A stretch of DNA of 34,456 nt, from positions 1-34,456 of IMG/VR virus record IMGVR_UViG_3300006754_000065; one strand, given 5' to 3'. Below are positions 1-8,500 of the stretch, piece after piece. Under the pieces are notes generated by a model. It saw only the letters and a list, made by a program, of their open reading frames with translations, was not told the DNA's origin and did no database searches. Each line of letters starts with the position of its first letter. Within the stretch, counting starts at the first letter, position 1. The DNA comes from a virus. The position numbers were made by a program, and so were the translations under genes.

Positions 1-491
1 ATCTGAAGGTAGCCCGTGTTGCCCCCTCCAGATTCCTGGGAGGCATAGAAGTTCAACCCTTGAAAGCCCGTGGTGATGAACGGCTCCTCCACTCGAATCT
101 TCACGACATAGTTCTGCTGCTCGACCGATATGTTGGTAGGCGGTTGAGCCACGATGCCGACCGTGGCCGAAGAGACCAACGTGACCTCAATGGAAACCTC
201 AGAGGTAACGCTCCCGTTAGCCAGGACGCCTCGAAGCAGGATGATGTTGGCCCCGCCCCGCAACAAAAGCCCATCCGGCTCATACGAAGGATTAGGGACA
301 GTCCAATCAGATCCCCCAAAAACCACCAGGGCCGAGTCTGCGGCGTACCCACTTCCGTTCACAGAAATCTGCATCTCGACCACTGCTTCAGGGATCGTCC
401 CATGAAAAAACTGGCGCTCTATTGTCGTAGAGAAGACGAGCTTCTCTGAAGCAGTTCCATCAGGGCCAATAACAGTAGGTTTAGTCGTCAT
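1..491 (-). CDS. Phage virion structural protein, beta-rich, 3' part cut by window edge
   Basis: An open frame starts at ATG 489-491 and runs without a stop off the left edge (163 codons visible). It begins MTTKPTVIGPDG. The visible part is rich in Val, Gly, Ser and Thr with alternating hydrophobic residues, which suggests beta-sandwich structure. Residues about 120-163 (SVEQQNYVVKIRVEE, then GLNFYASQES and NTGYLQ) have the look of a fibronectin-III-like strand pattern, but I cannot assign a family firmly. The start lies 6 bases after the TAA of the gp25-like gene, with only a weak AAGAGAG purine tract, so translation is probably coupled. Its place directly downstream of the wedge gene suggests a baseplate or tail-fibre-associated protein. 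A gpJ/gp6-like wedge protein, which often follows gp25-like genes, is possible but not shown by what is visible. Confidence 0.7.
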   Translation of the reverse strand, partial: MTTKPTVIGPDGTASEKLVFSTTIERQFFHGTIPEAVVEMQISVNGSGYAADSALVVFGGSDWTVPNPSYEPDGLLLRGGANIILLRGVLANGSVTSEVSIEVTLVSSATVGIVAQPPTNISVEQQNYVVKIRVEEPFITTGFQGLNFYASQESGGGNTGYLQ

Positions 492-497
492 GCTCTC

Positions 498-1658
498 TTA
501 CACCTGATCAAGGCCAAGCCCGGTGCCAGTAGCTCCAAGCATCAACCCATTACTACCCCCGAGCGCCGTTGCCCCTGGAGCCGTATAGACAATGCTCAAC
601 TTGATGGGAGTAGCTGAAGCATTTTGAACAAGGACATTCACAAGGAAGGTGGTGGGGTCCTCTCCCTCCACAACGTCCACGGAGAGCACTTGGTAGAGCA
701 TCTCCTTCATGCTCACAGCTTGGAACTCCTTTAGCTGAGACTGAATCGACTGCACCTTGGATAAAGCAACCGTGATGTCTTGCTTGATCAAGAGGGAAGC
801 CTCGCCCAGCCTCTTGGCTCCGATGTAGTCCATCAATCGAGAGCCGTAAGATGTGTGGAACGGGTTGGACCCGAGTTTTGTCAGGATGATCTTCAAGCAC
901 GATTGATAGAGCAGATCCTCATCCTGGATGAGAATGACATCGCCTTGTTGGTTGAAGCGGTAGTCATTCTCAACATAGGTGCCCTGGCATCGAGGGCACC
1001 TATCAGCAGTAGCGATGTAAGAAATCTTGATGGTCGGATTACCACGCAGCGGCCACTCGAAGACCGGATACCGGGCAACCACTGTGAGGGCATTTGCCAA
1101 TACCGGGCTGGGGTATACCGATTCTTCCGAATGGAGTTTCCAAGGAGGATAAAGCATCTTCCCCCTGGCCCCCTTTTGGTCTTCCCATCCCACTGCTGCC
1201 GCCCCTTCGCCGCCCACTCGAAGGAACGAGCTTCTCCCAACCGAGGCGCTATCCAATAAACGGAGCGCCCCATTGTAAGACCCCACAGCCAAGACCCCAT
1301 CAGCGTCTGCCAGTCTGATGGCACTGATGACATCGTCCAAGGATACTTTGTCCCCAACAGGGAGTCTCACATCAACAGTGCCCGTGCTGGCTTGGATGGT
1401 CAGCAGATTGGCGTCCGGCCCCGCCAGATTCCCACAACGCCTTATTTGAAAAGGACCGCTGAAGGAGCCAGTCAGAAGGGCTTGGCTCCAAAGCCCTTCT
1501 GGGGGAACGAAGTAAGTGTCATTGACCAGAATGGCCATGGACTTCGATGACGCCACCGGGGCCTTAGTCGAAATGCTCATCCGGTCCTCACCCAAAGTAG
1601 TACGCTCCTCAAGCACCAAGTGAGGGCACGGGTATCCGATTCGGATTTCTTCAGACAC
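498..1658 (-). CDS. Baseplate wedge protein with gp25/GPW-like domain
   Basis: The protein has 386 residues from a GTG start at 1656-1658. That start is chosen because GGAGG lies 5 bases upstream; the frame stays open to 1880, but that extension lies inside the preceding gene and reads as Arg/Ser/Pro-rich shadow sequence. Residues about 246-358 resemble the T4 gp25/phage P2 gpW (GPW_gp25) family: acidic DEDLLYQS, then an ILTKLGSNPFHTSYGSRL segment, a helical KVQSIQSQ stretch and a final beta strand. gp25 is part of the conserved wedge of contractile injection machines. Upstream lies a CPRC knuckle (221-224) with a nearby YRF. Residues about 38-160 form an extra N-terminal module similar in pattern to one in the giant protein. 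The C-terminus is Gly-rich. The family's usual length is about 110-150 residues, so this is an enlarged version. Confidence 0.8.
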   Translation of the reverse strand: MSEEIRIGYPCPHLVLEERTTLGEDRMSISTKAPVASSKSMAILVNDTYFVPPEGLWSQALLTGSFSGPFQIRRCGNLAGPDANLLTIQASTGTVDVRLPVGDKVSLDDVISAIRLADADGVLAVGSYNGALRLLDSASVGRSSFLRVGGEGAAAVGWEDQKGARGKMLYPPWKLHSEESVYPSPVLANALTVVARYPVFEWPLRGNPTIKISYIATADRCPRCQGTYVENDYRFNQQGDVILIQDEDLLYQSCLKIILTKLGSNPFHTSYGSRLMDYIGAKRLGEASLLIKQDITVALSKVQSIQSQLKEFQAVSMKEMLYQVLSVDVVEGEDPTTFLVNVLVQNASATPIKLSIVYTAPGATALGGSNGLMLGATGTGLGLDQV

Positions 1659-1663
1659 AGGGA

Positions 1664-1668
1664 CCTCC
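1664..1668 (-). promoter_or_regulatory. Ribosome binding site fixing the GTG start of the wedge gene
   Basis: On the minus strand GGAGG is followed by 5 bases and then GTG at 1658. It lies in the 40-base gap after the TAG of the upstream gene at 1699. No ATG with a comparable site is nearby; the first internal ATG is 26 codons further on. Confidence 0.75.
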
Positions 1669-1698
1669 GTGGGTCGCGGGCAATAGGCAGGGCACCGT

Positions 1699-2547
1699 CT
1701 ACAAGGAGTTGTCCTCCTCTCCGGGGAGGTCTGACAAGAGGCAGGGGTGCTTGCCCAAAGCTGCTGCGTTGACGGACCCCGTATTAGGGAACATGATGTC
1801 CGTCGTGGAATCAGTAACCATCGTGTAGAAGATCCCATCAAACCTCTTAGCGATAGAGGCCACTGAATCCGTAGAGTCAAACATGACGTCGTTGTATGGC
1901 ACGGAGTTCACGGTAGCTGCTTGGCCTCCCGCTTGGCTCATGAGTTCAAGCTCCTGCATGAGTTGCTCCCTAAGGTCACACAGCTTGATGATGCGCCTTT
2001 CAATGGCTGTTCGCTTGAAGTGGATTTCCTTCTCAATCCACTTCCTTCCTCGCGCCGCCATGATCTGATCGGTGGGGTCTGGTTGCACCGTGCTTCCCCC
2101 CTTACGCGCCCAGGAATAAAGGGCAACCGTGGAGTCTCCCTGCTGAGGTTTCGAGGCATCGAAGCTGCCAAGAGAGAAGTTCCCGCCGACACGGCTTACC
2201 ACACCCCCTCCAGGCTGGTTGTTCCGCACCACATTTGAAACGGTCTTTTGGCCCTTTCGAGGGTCCAAGAACATCGAGATGTCGAACGGGTTCCCACCCA
2301 ATACGGTGTACACCTGAAGGAGCTTGCAGACAGAAGACCCGGTGTCAGCCACCATCATGGTCCTTTGTTCTGTGGCGTGCCCATCTTCCCCGGCCAGCCA
2401 CCCGAGTCCGACCTCCCCAATGCGGTTTAGCTCTGCCTGGATAGCCGTCTCCCGCCTTGAGATGTCGCGGCGTTCCTCCAGCATGAACCTCCTGGCCGTA
2501 GTCCATTGGGTTTCCCGAAACTCTGCACCAAAAGACCAAAAAGGCAT
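1699..2547 (-). CDS. Unknown phage baseplate-region protein (282 aa)
   Basis: I do not recognise the family. The protein starts MPFWSFGAEF and its ATG overlaps the TGA of the upstream 896-residue gene by one base (TGATG), so it is very probably translationally coupled to it. Residues about 12-45 are charged and probably helical. Residues about 163-204 (WIEKEIHFKR to QELELMSQ) form a likely alpha-helical coiled coil. The C-terminal third (DSTDSVASIAKRFDG to SVNAAALG) is mixed polar. There is no signal peptide or membrane segment. Being between a large structural gene and the gp25-like wedge gene, it is best read as a baseplate component or assembly factor, by position only. Confidence 0.75.
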   Translation of the reverse strand: MPFWSFGAEFRETQWTTARRFMLEERRDISRRETAIQAELNRIGEVGLGWLAGEDGHATEQRTMMVADTGSSVCKLLQVYTVLGGNPFDISMFLDPRKGQKTVSNVVRNNQPGGGVVSRVGGNFSLGSFDASKPQQGDSTVALYSWARKGGSTVQPDPTDQIMAARGRKWIEKEIHFKRTAIERRIIKLCDLREQLMQELELMSQAGGQAATVNSVPYNDVMFDSTDSVASIAKRFDGIFYTMVTDSTTDIMFPNTGSVNAAALGKHPCLLSDLPGEEDNSL

Positions 2548-5237
2548 CAGTCCTCATCCTCCGCATTGCCCGCAGCGATGATGGCAGCAAAAAGCTCCAG
2601 GATCAGCAGGGGCAACCCTCCCAACGCCACCACCACCCCGCCGCCATAAGAGGATCGGCTATCGGAGGGTGCATCTTCAGCCATTACCAAGCCCTGAAGG
2701 ATGCCATCCGTGCCGTTCTCGACCAGCACCAAAGCTGAGCAAGAGGGCAACGCAAACACATCAATCATCCTCAGAAGGGATCTGATGTACTCGATGAGGG
2801 CTTGAAGCTGCCCAATCCTGGATTGGATACCTTCGATGTAGCGAATGATCTCGTCAATAAGCCCCTGCAACGCATCCAAGATAGCCATGAGGAACTTCTC
2901 AATCTTGTCGAGGAGTTGGTCTACGGGTGCAAGCACCTTGTTGAAGGGTCGGACAGCGATCCAACCCGAGTCCCCTTCAGGAGCCACGGCGGCCATCAAG
3001 CTCAACACATTGCGTGCGTGTATGAGCATCCCTGCTTCGTAAAGGACGTTCGACGCAAAGTTCATGGTTTCGGGGTCGGTGCTGTAAACGATGGGGGTGT
3101 TGGCGGGCGCATAGGACTCCGTCATGTAGCCCTCGCGGGTCGCGTCCTGGGTAAACAGCGGTCCCGGCCCCTTCCAAGTTATCGGAGTGCCGTCGGACAT
3201 TTCGGGGTCGGTGCTACAGAACGTAAGGGCGTTGTAGCCGGGATGGGCCTTGAAGGACGGGGCTATCCCAGCCCACTTATTTTTCATCGCGGTTTTTGCC
3301 ACGTCATCGGAGGAGGGGTAGCCAACGGATTGGAGAATGGTGATGCCCGGTAGCTGTGGGTCTCCGTCCTCCCACTTCCACTCCATCATCTCTCGCCCCA
3401 AATCAACGGTCACGGCTATGTAGTTATCTGAGGGGTTGATCTTCCGATACAGGTCGCTGGCCCACATCTTCGACATACGCCGCACGGCACCGCGCCATCT
3501 CTTAGGGTCCTTCCCGTTATAGAACTTCGTTGACCACAGATTCTTCTTCGGCTTCCCTGCGACGGAAACCCTTGTCGCCATTTCAAAAGACTGGTTCAGC
3601 ATGAACAAATCCCCGGCACCGTCGCCCCCGCAACTGTTCTCGCCAAGGCCGCCGTCGTCAGCAGGGGGGGTGGAGGAAGAACTGATCAACGCTACTGTCA
3701 GAGCACACTGAACCGTCTCAATGAACTCCATCGCCGCTTCGTTAGGGAAGCTGACTTCCACAGGAGCCGAGATCGGCCCAAGATCAGCGGGGCTGGGGCC
3801 ATCAGGATTAGCGGCAGGCCAACTTTGGTCCTCCTCAGCCTTCCCCGCCTCCCCAGGACCATAAGGCATAAAGCCGATAGGGGATTGGATCTTAGCCACA
3901 GAAGAGCCATCAAAGCGGTAGAGCTTGAGTGACTCCGTTGACAGGTCCTTTGGGATAGCCATTGGGGCAGTTGGTTCCCCCAACTCCTTGTAGATGGCTT
4001 TGCCGACTGCACGAACTCGAACGTAGTAGGTTGGGTTCTCTTTTTCTTCGAGAGAAATCACCCCTGCCTCTGACTTCACAGTGGCATGGACCGGCATATC
4101 CTCCCGCTTGAGCAGCATCTTGAAGGTGCCCCCTCCAAGGATCTTGGAAATGGCACTGTTGGAGACAAACCAAGCCTTCCCAAAGTACTCCTTGTCATCC
4201 TCAGAGCAGAGGTGCGGGGGAATCCAAGGGGTGTTGGCGTCCTGCTTGTAGAAGATGGTCTTCGGAACTTGAGACTGGGACAAGGTGTTGCCTTGGTCGT
4301 CTACCCACGCTCCAACCACCTCTCCACTGACCCCTGATGTGTGCTCTACGAAGCCCCCGATCTTCTTCAAGCCTGCCCCGAACCCCAGCACGGAGTTCAT
4401 TCCGTAGACCCGTAGGACCCGGTTATTGGCCGGGTCCATAGCATTGGTGTACTGAAAAGCCCCGGTGCCTTGCGGTCTTGGCATGATGCCCTGAACCCCA
4501 AAGCCACCCTCTACGGTGCTGACCTCGATGATGAAGCCACGAGGAGGCGTCATCTTCATGCCAGGGATACCCCCTGTGGGGGTGGGCAACGACCACTCGA
4601 TCACGGCTTGGTCAGGGGTGCCCGCCGAGAAAGTCTTTGGGTTGAGCGCCCCAAAAGCAGCCAGCCCTGCGTTTTCAGTGCCGTATGTAACCTTGGGCGT
4701 CGTGACACGGGGAAGGGACACTGGCTGCGGCCCAGGCTCACCCTTGAAGAACGCAATGATCTTCATGATGAACCTGATGATGAGGTCGATGTCACCCGCG
4801 TTGATGTAGAAGAAGGCACACAAGGCCGCAGAAGAAGAAGACCAGTCGGGACGCTTGGGGTCTCGACGGTCCACCAACCGTGCAATCATTCTTCTCTGGT
4901 AAGCCTGGAAACCACCTCGAAGGTCAGCGAACTTGTTTTCAAACTTGAAGAGGTCCCAATCACCGTTCAAGTAGAAACCCGCTTGCCGCAGATCATTGAT
5001 GATGTTGCGGATTTCCTGGATGATGGTTTCAATGATCTTGCGGATAGGGTCCAAGAACCCCAAGAGGAACGCCTTGATGATGTTGAGGATGAACTGAACG
5101 ACGTTGAGGATGGCGATGAGAGCCGCCAACACCGAATCAATGGCCTCGATGATGGGCCGGATAGGTTCCAGCAACGGCTCAAGGCTTGGCTGTACTGTAA
5201 GCCAGCCTGCTTCTCCGCTACCGCCGCCTTCAGCCAT
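2547..5237 (-). CDS. Large phage structural protein with hydrophobic helices at both ends and a fibronectin-III-like part
   Basis: The protein has 896 residues. Residues about 18-85 form a long amphipathic to hydrophobic helix (PLLEPIRPIIEAIDSVL, then IAILNVVQFILNIIKAFLLG). A matching helical stretch lies at about 760-828 (DQLLDKIEKFLMAILDALQG, then IIRYIEGIQSRIGQL), and a last hydrophobic segment at about 868-890 ends in an acidic tail. The middle is beta-rich: residues about 185-425 finish with YYVRVRAVG...GEPTAP, which is typical of the end of a fibronectin type III domain. Residues 450-600 contain a low-complexity Pro/Asp/Gly/Ser linker. The ATG is 3 bases after the TGA of the small coiled-coil gene. 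Function is not known; gene order suggests a peripheral baseplate or host-contact protein. Paired helices could bundle with other subunits or meet a membrane. Confidence 0.8.
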   Translation of the reverse strand: MAEGGGSGEAGWLTVQPSLEPLLEPIRPIIEAIDSVLAALIAILNVVQFILNIIKAFLLGFLDPIRKIIETIIQEIRNIINDLRQAGFYLNGDWDLFKFENKFADLRGGFQAYQRRMIARLVDRRDPKRPDWSSSSAALCAFFYINAGDIDLIIRFIMKIIAFFKGEPGPQPVSLPRVTTPKVTYGTENAGLAAFGALNPKTFSAGTPDQAVIEWSLPTPTGGIPGMKMTPPRGFIIEVSTVEGGFGVQGIMPRPQGTGAFQYTNAMDPANNRVLRVYGMNSVLGFGAGLKKIGGFVEHTSGVSGEVVGAWVDDQGNTLSQSQVPKTIFYKQDANTPWIPPHLCSEDDKEYFGKAWFVSNSAISKILGGGTFKMLLKREDMPVHATVKSEAGVISLEEKENPTYYVRVRAVGKAIYKELGEPTAPMAIPKDLSTESLKLYRFDGSSVAKIQSPIGFMPYGPGEAGKAEEDQSWPAANPDGPSPADLGPISAPVEVSFPNEAAMEFIETVQCALTVALISSSSTPPADDGGLGENSCGGDGAGDLFMLNQSFEMATRVSVAGKPKKNLWSTKFYNGKDPKRWRGAVRRMSKMWASDLYRKINPSDNYIAVTVDLGREMMEWKWEDGDPQLPGITILQSVGYPSSDDVAKTAMKNKWAGIAPSFKAHPGYNALTFCSTDPEMSDGTPITWKGPGPLFTQDATREGYMTESYAPANTPIVYSTDPETMNFASNVLYEAGMLIHARNVLSLMAAVAPEGDSGWIAVRPFNKVLAPVDQLLDKIEKFLMAILDALQGLIDEIIRYIEGIQSRIGQLQALIEYIRSLLRMIDVFALPSCSALVLVENGTDGILQGLVMAEDAPSDSRSSYGGGVVVALGGLPLLILELFAAIIAAGNAEDED

Positions 5238-5240
5238 GGG

Positions 5241-5477
5241 TCACGCCCCACCGCCGTGCTTCAGTCGTTGGAGCGCGACATGTAGCTGGGCAATCTGCTT
5301 CTGGTCATCTTCGATTTGCCTCTCAAGAAGCTCGGACACCTTCCCCAGAGCTTCCTTCTGTCGTTCCAGGGTGGGACTCACAACATCTTTCTCTTCGACA
5401 TCAACCCACGAACCTGTAGGAACTCCCCGACTGTGCAGCTTTTCCTTTATACGGCGAATCTCATCTTCAACAGACAT
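5241..5477 (-). CDS. Small coiled-coil protein (78 aa)
   Basis: A short highly charged protein starts at ATG 5475-5477 with AGGAG six bases upstream. Residues 1-15 and about 33-72 (PTLERQKEALGKVSELLERQ, continuing to VALQRLKHG) have heptad-like spacing of Leu, Val and Ile between charged residues and should form a parallel coiled coil. The C-terminus is HGGGA. It sits in the 280-base space between the giant gene and the 896-residue gene, and its stop lies 3 bases before the next start. It may be a small structural linker or a chaperone for one of its large neighbours. No enzyme motif is visible. Confidence 0.75.
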   Translation of the reverse strand: MSVEDEIRRIKEKLHSRGVPTGSWVDVEEKDVVSPTLERQKEALGKVSELLERQIEDDQKQIAQLHVALQRLKHGGGA

Positions 5478-5517
5478 GGGTGACTCCTACTCCAGGACCT
5501 CTAAACACACTCTACCG

Positions 5518-8500
5518 TCAACTACTCTTTAGCTTCCCCATGGCCTTTCGCTTCGCAACCAGCAGCTTCTCCTTCAGGAGCTTACGGTCCAAGCGGTCTG
5601 CGGCCCGCTGAGCCATCTGAATGGAGCCATCCCCCCAATCAGCACGGAACTGAATCCAGGCGTACCGGACGCCACGGAAATCGTCGTCGTTGTCCAGGAC
5701 ATCAGCGATCAAGTCCACCTCAACAGGACGACCCTCCCCGTCAATCAGCGTGGAGTAGAAGGGATAAGACGGGAAAGGGCCGCCGCCTGTCGGTTCGCTG
5801 TCCAGCCTCGTATCCAAAATCCAGAACCTACGGTCCAAGACGGAAAGGCAATCCTTTACGTTGGCAAAGGGCTGTACAAGGATCTGGCCTGCAAGGTCGA
5901 TGAACAAGTCGTTGTAGATGAGGCCAAGCCCATCCTCAGGGTCGTTGGGGTCACCCAAGTCATCAATGTGCTCATCCCGCTGGAAGATGTAGTAGGAGCC
6001 GCCCCGATAGTGCTCCCACCAAGCAGCAATCTCCTCCATCCACGAGAGCATCCTCTCCCGGATGAAGAGGATGAGTTCTGCGGCCTCGTCCGAAAAGACC
6101 GGGGAGGGTCGGATGATCTTGTATCCGAATGGGGCGATGCTCTGATACCTGTCGTAGATAAGGTTGACTGCATCGTAGGGGCGGTCCTTGAAGGAGATGT
6201 CGTCAGGCGAAGGCAACGAGAGGTCAACGTATGCCGTAGTCCGAAGCATCTGCTGACCCTCTTGGCCGGGGAGACTTGGATCAGGAGGCCCCAAAGAGTT
6301 GTGAATCGTCGGAAGCACGACGTAGCCGTTCTCCTCAGGAATGGTCCCAAAGACGATGCTGTCTGAAGCATCCTCCCCGCCACCTGCGAAACGGCATGTC
6401 CCGTCCACTTCCAGGCGACCCACCGAAGAATCCTCATCCCCGATAATCCGGTAAAACCCTCGGTTATCGTCCAGCGGCGTGGGGCCTCCCACTTCATAGG
6501 AGTCTGGCAGGGCTGCGCTACGCTCAACGATGCCCCTGTCTCCAAAAGGCCGCGTTCCGCGTTCCGTGTCCAGGTAAAGAGCGTTGCGTGGGTCCCCGCT
6601 ATTGTGGATGCCCAACGGATCTCGACCCGCTGGGTCAATGATGAGGATGTCGTCCTTCTCAACTCCAAGGGCCGCCCAAGCCCCGGCCCCTGACACGCCC
6701 GTATCTCTCAAGGTGTTGTTGAGGTCTACGAAACCGCCGTCGGTGTCCGGGTTGACCGGGTTGTAGACAACCTTGCGCTCGTGGATGACCTCATCCGTCA
6801 GGTAGGTCAGCAACTGCTCATTGGACTGCTCGTGGGGCACTGGGGCCTGCTGGAGGTAAATCTCGAAGTAGGCCCCCGCATTCACGCTTCCCGGCAACGC
6901 TCCCCCATCGAGTCCTGGAAACTTGATGACCAACTGGTTCGAGGAGAGCACGCTCTCGATTTCCACCCTCTCCAGGACGGTGCCGTCGTTATCGATCACC
7001 CGTAGGAAGTCACCTGGGTTGATGTTCACATCCGGGTCATCGAAATCCCCGACATTGGTGGCCTTGCCGTCGTAGCCAGGAACTGTGGTGTCAGCAGTGT
7101 AAATCCGCGTGAGTGGTGCGTAGCCGCCCGCAGGTAGCCGCCCACGCCGGATCTCGTACACCTTCTTGAGCTTCTGGATGTCCAGGGCCAGATTGTCCTG
7201 GATGTCGTGCCAGCGTCTGATTCGGCGCACATAGAAAAAGACTTGCTCGAAGTTGATCCCACCCCCCGTGAAGTCATCATAGTTGCGGGACCCAACCATC
7301 TCGTCCTCCAGCGTGTGGTCAGCATCCACAACATGAGGAAAGGCCGAGAGCAAGTTCACCCCGGTTCGAGGGAAGGAAGGCTCCAGCATGATGCCCCCCA
7401 CCGTGGAAAACCCTCTGTCCTGATAAGCCGTGCTGTCGAGGTTGTTGCCGAGCCAGAAGGTAGTGCCGGGAAGGATGCAAGTCAGGTTGTGGTCATACGC
7501 ATACGCAGCGTTCACACTCATCCCCATCCTCAGGTCGAAGTTGATCTGATTCCACTGGTCGGAGCCGTCCCAACCAGTGGGCGGCTGTGTGCTTGGGGCA
7601 GTGTTATCGTTTCCGATGTGGCTGATGTCTATGAAAGTAGGGACCCCTTCGATCTCTATCGAGGAGAGCCTGTTTTTCCAGTAAACAGGGGCCTTCTGGT
7701 CAAGCTGGAACTCTGTCGGGTTCACGGGGGTAGGAACCCTGACTCCAATCTCATAGTTGGCGGCTGATGCACTCTCTCTGAAGGTGTTGTATGTGACCGC
7801 AACATCGCTATCCCACAGCCAAAGCCGCCCCTCGTTGGAAAAGTTAGTGTTCGTAGGGTCAGCGGGTGCGTTGTTGTTCCGTATGGTGAGGAACCTGAAG
7901 CCCGCACAGCAGTTATCCATCATCCAGTCTTTATTGGCTCCAATCAGGTTGTTGTCCGGGAGGTCCCGGTAAACCCCGTTGCCGTCCTGGTATGTCCCCA
8001 TTGACCCGATGGGGAGGCATGTCATCCCTGAGATGCGCGTTCCCTGGGCCAAGGCCGCTGCCAGCATATCGAAGGCCGGTTCAGGAGATCCTGAAGCCAG
8101 CACGTCTCCTTGGGCGTTCTCAGGGGAATCACTGATGGACAACTCAAAGACATGGTTGCCGTCCGCATCGACAGTGATGTCCGTGTACATCGCTGCCCAC
8201 ACGCAATCCTCCTCGATGTCCCATTGTGCTACGTTCTGGGTTGCGTAAGAGGTGTTGAAGATGAAGTAGATGGGTCGTGTGTTGCCAGGAGTAGGAATCT
8301 CGAAGGTGTGCCCGCTGTCACTTCCGTACACCTCGGGCAACAGCCCATCAATCGTGATGTCAAACGTCCCAGCATCATAGTCGTAGTTCACTGACTTCAC
8401 GGTAGGGAAGGTCAGGTTGAGCCAGCCATCATCCCCCCCGCTCACCTTGGCGTTGAGGCCCCGCAGGGAAGGCGTCCCTGCATCAACGACATCAGGCTCT

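Noticed and set aside
1659-1880. Upstream extension of the wedge gene frame to ATG 1880
   Set aside because: It overlaps the 282-residue gene, reads as Arg/Ser/Pro/Cys-rich sequence unlike a protein start, and the GTG at 1658 has a good binding site.
4470-5285. Plus-strand 271-residue open frame
   Set aside because: Antisense to the 896-residue gene; Arg/Asp/His-rich with no domain.
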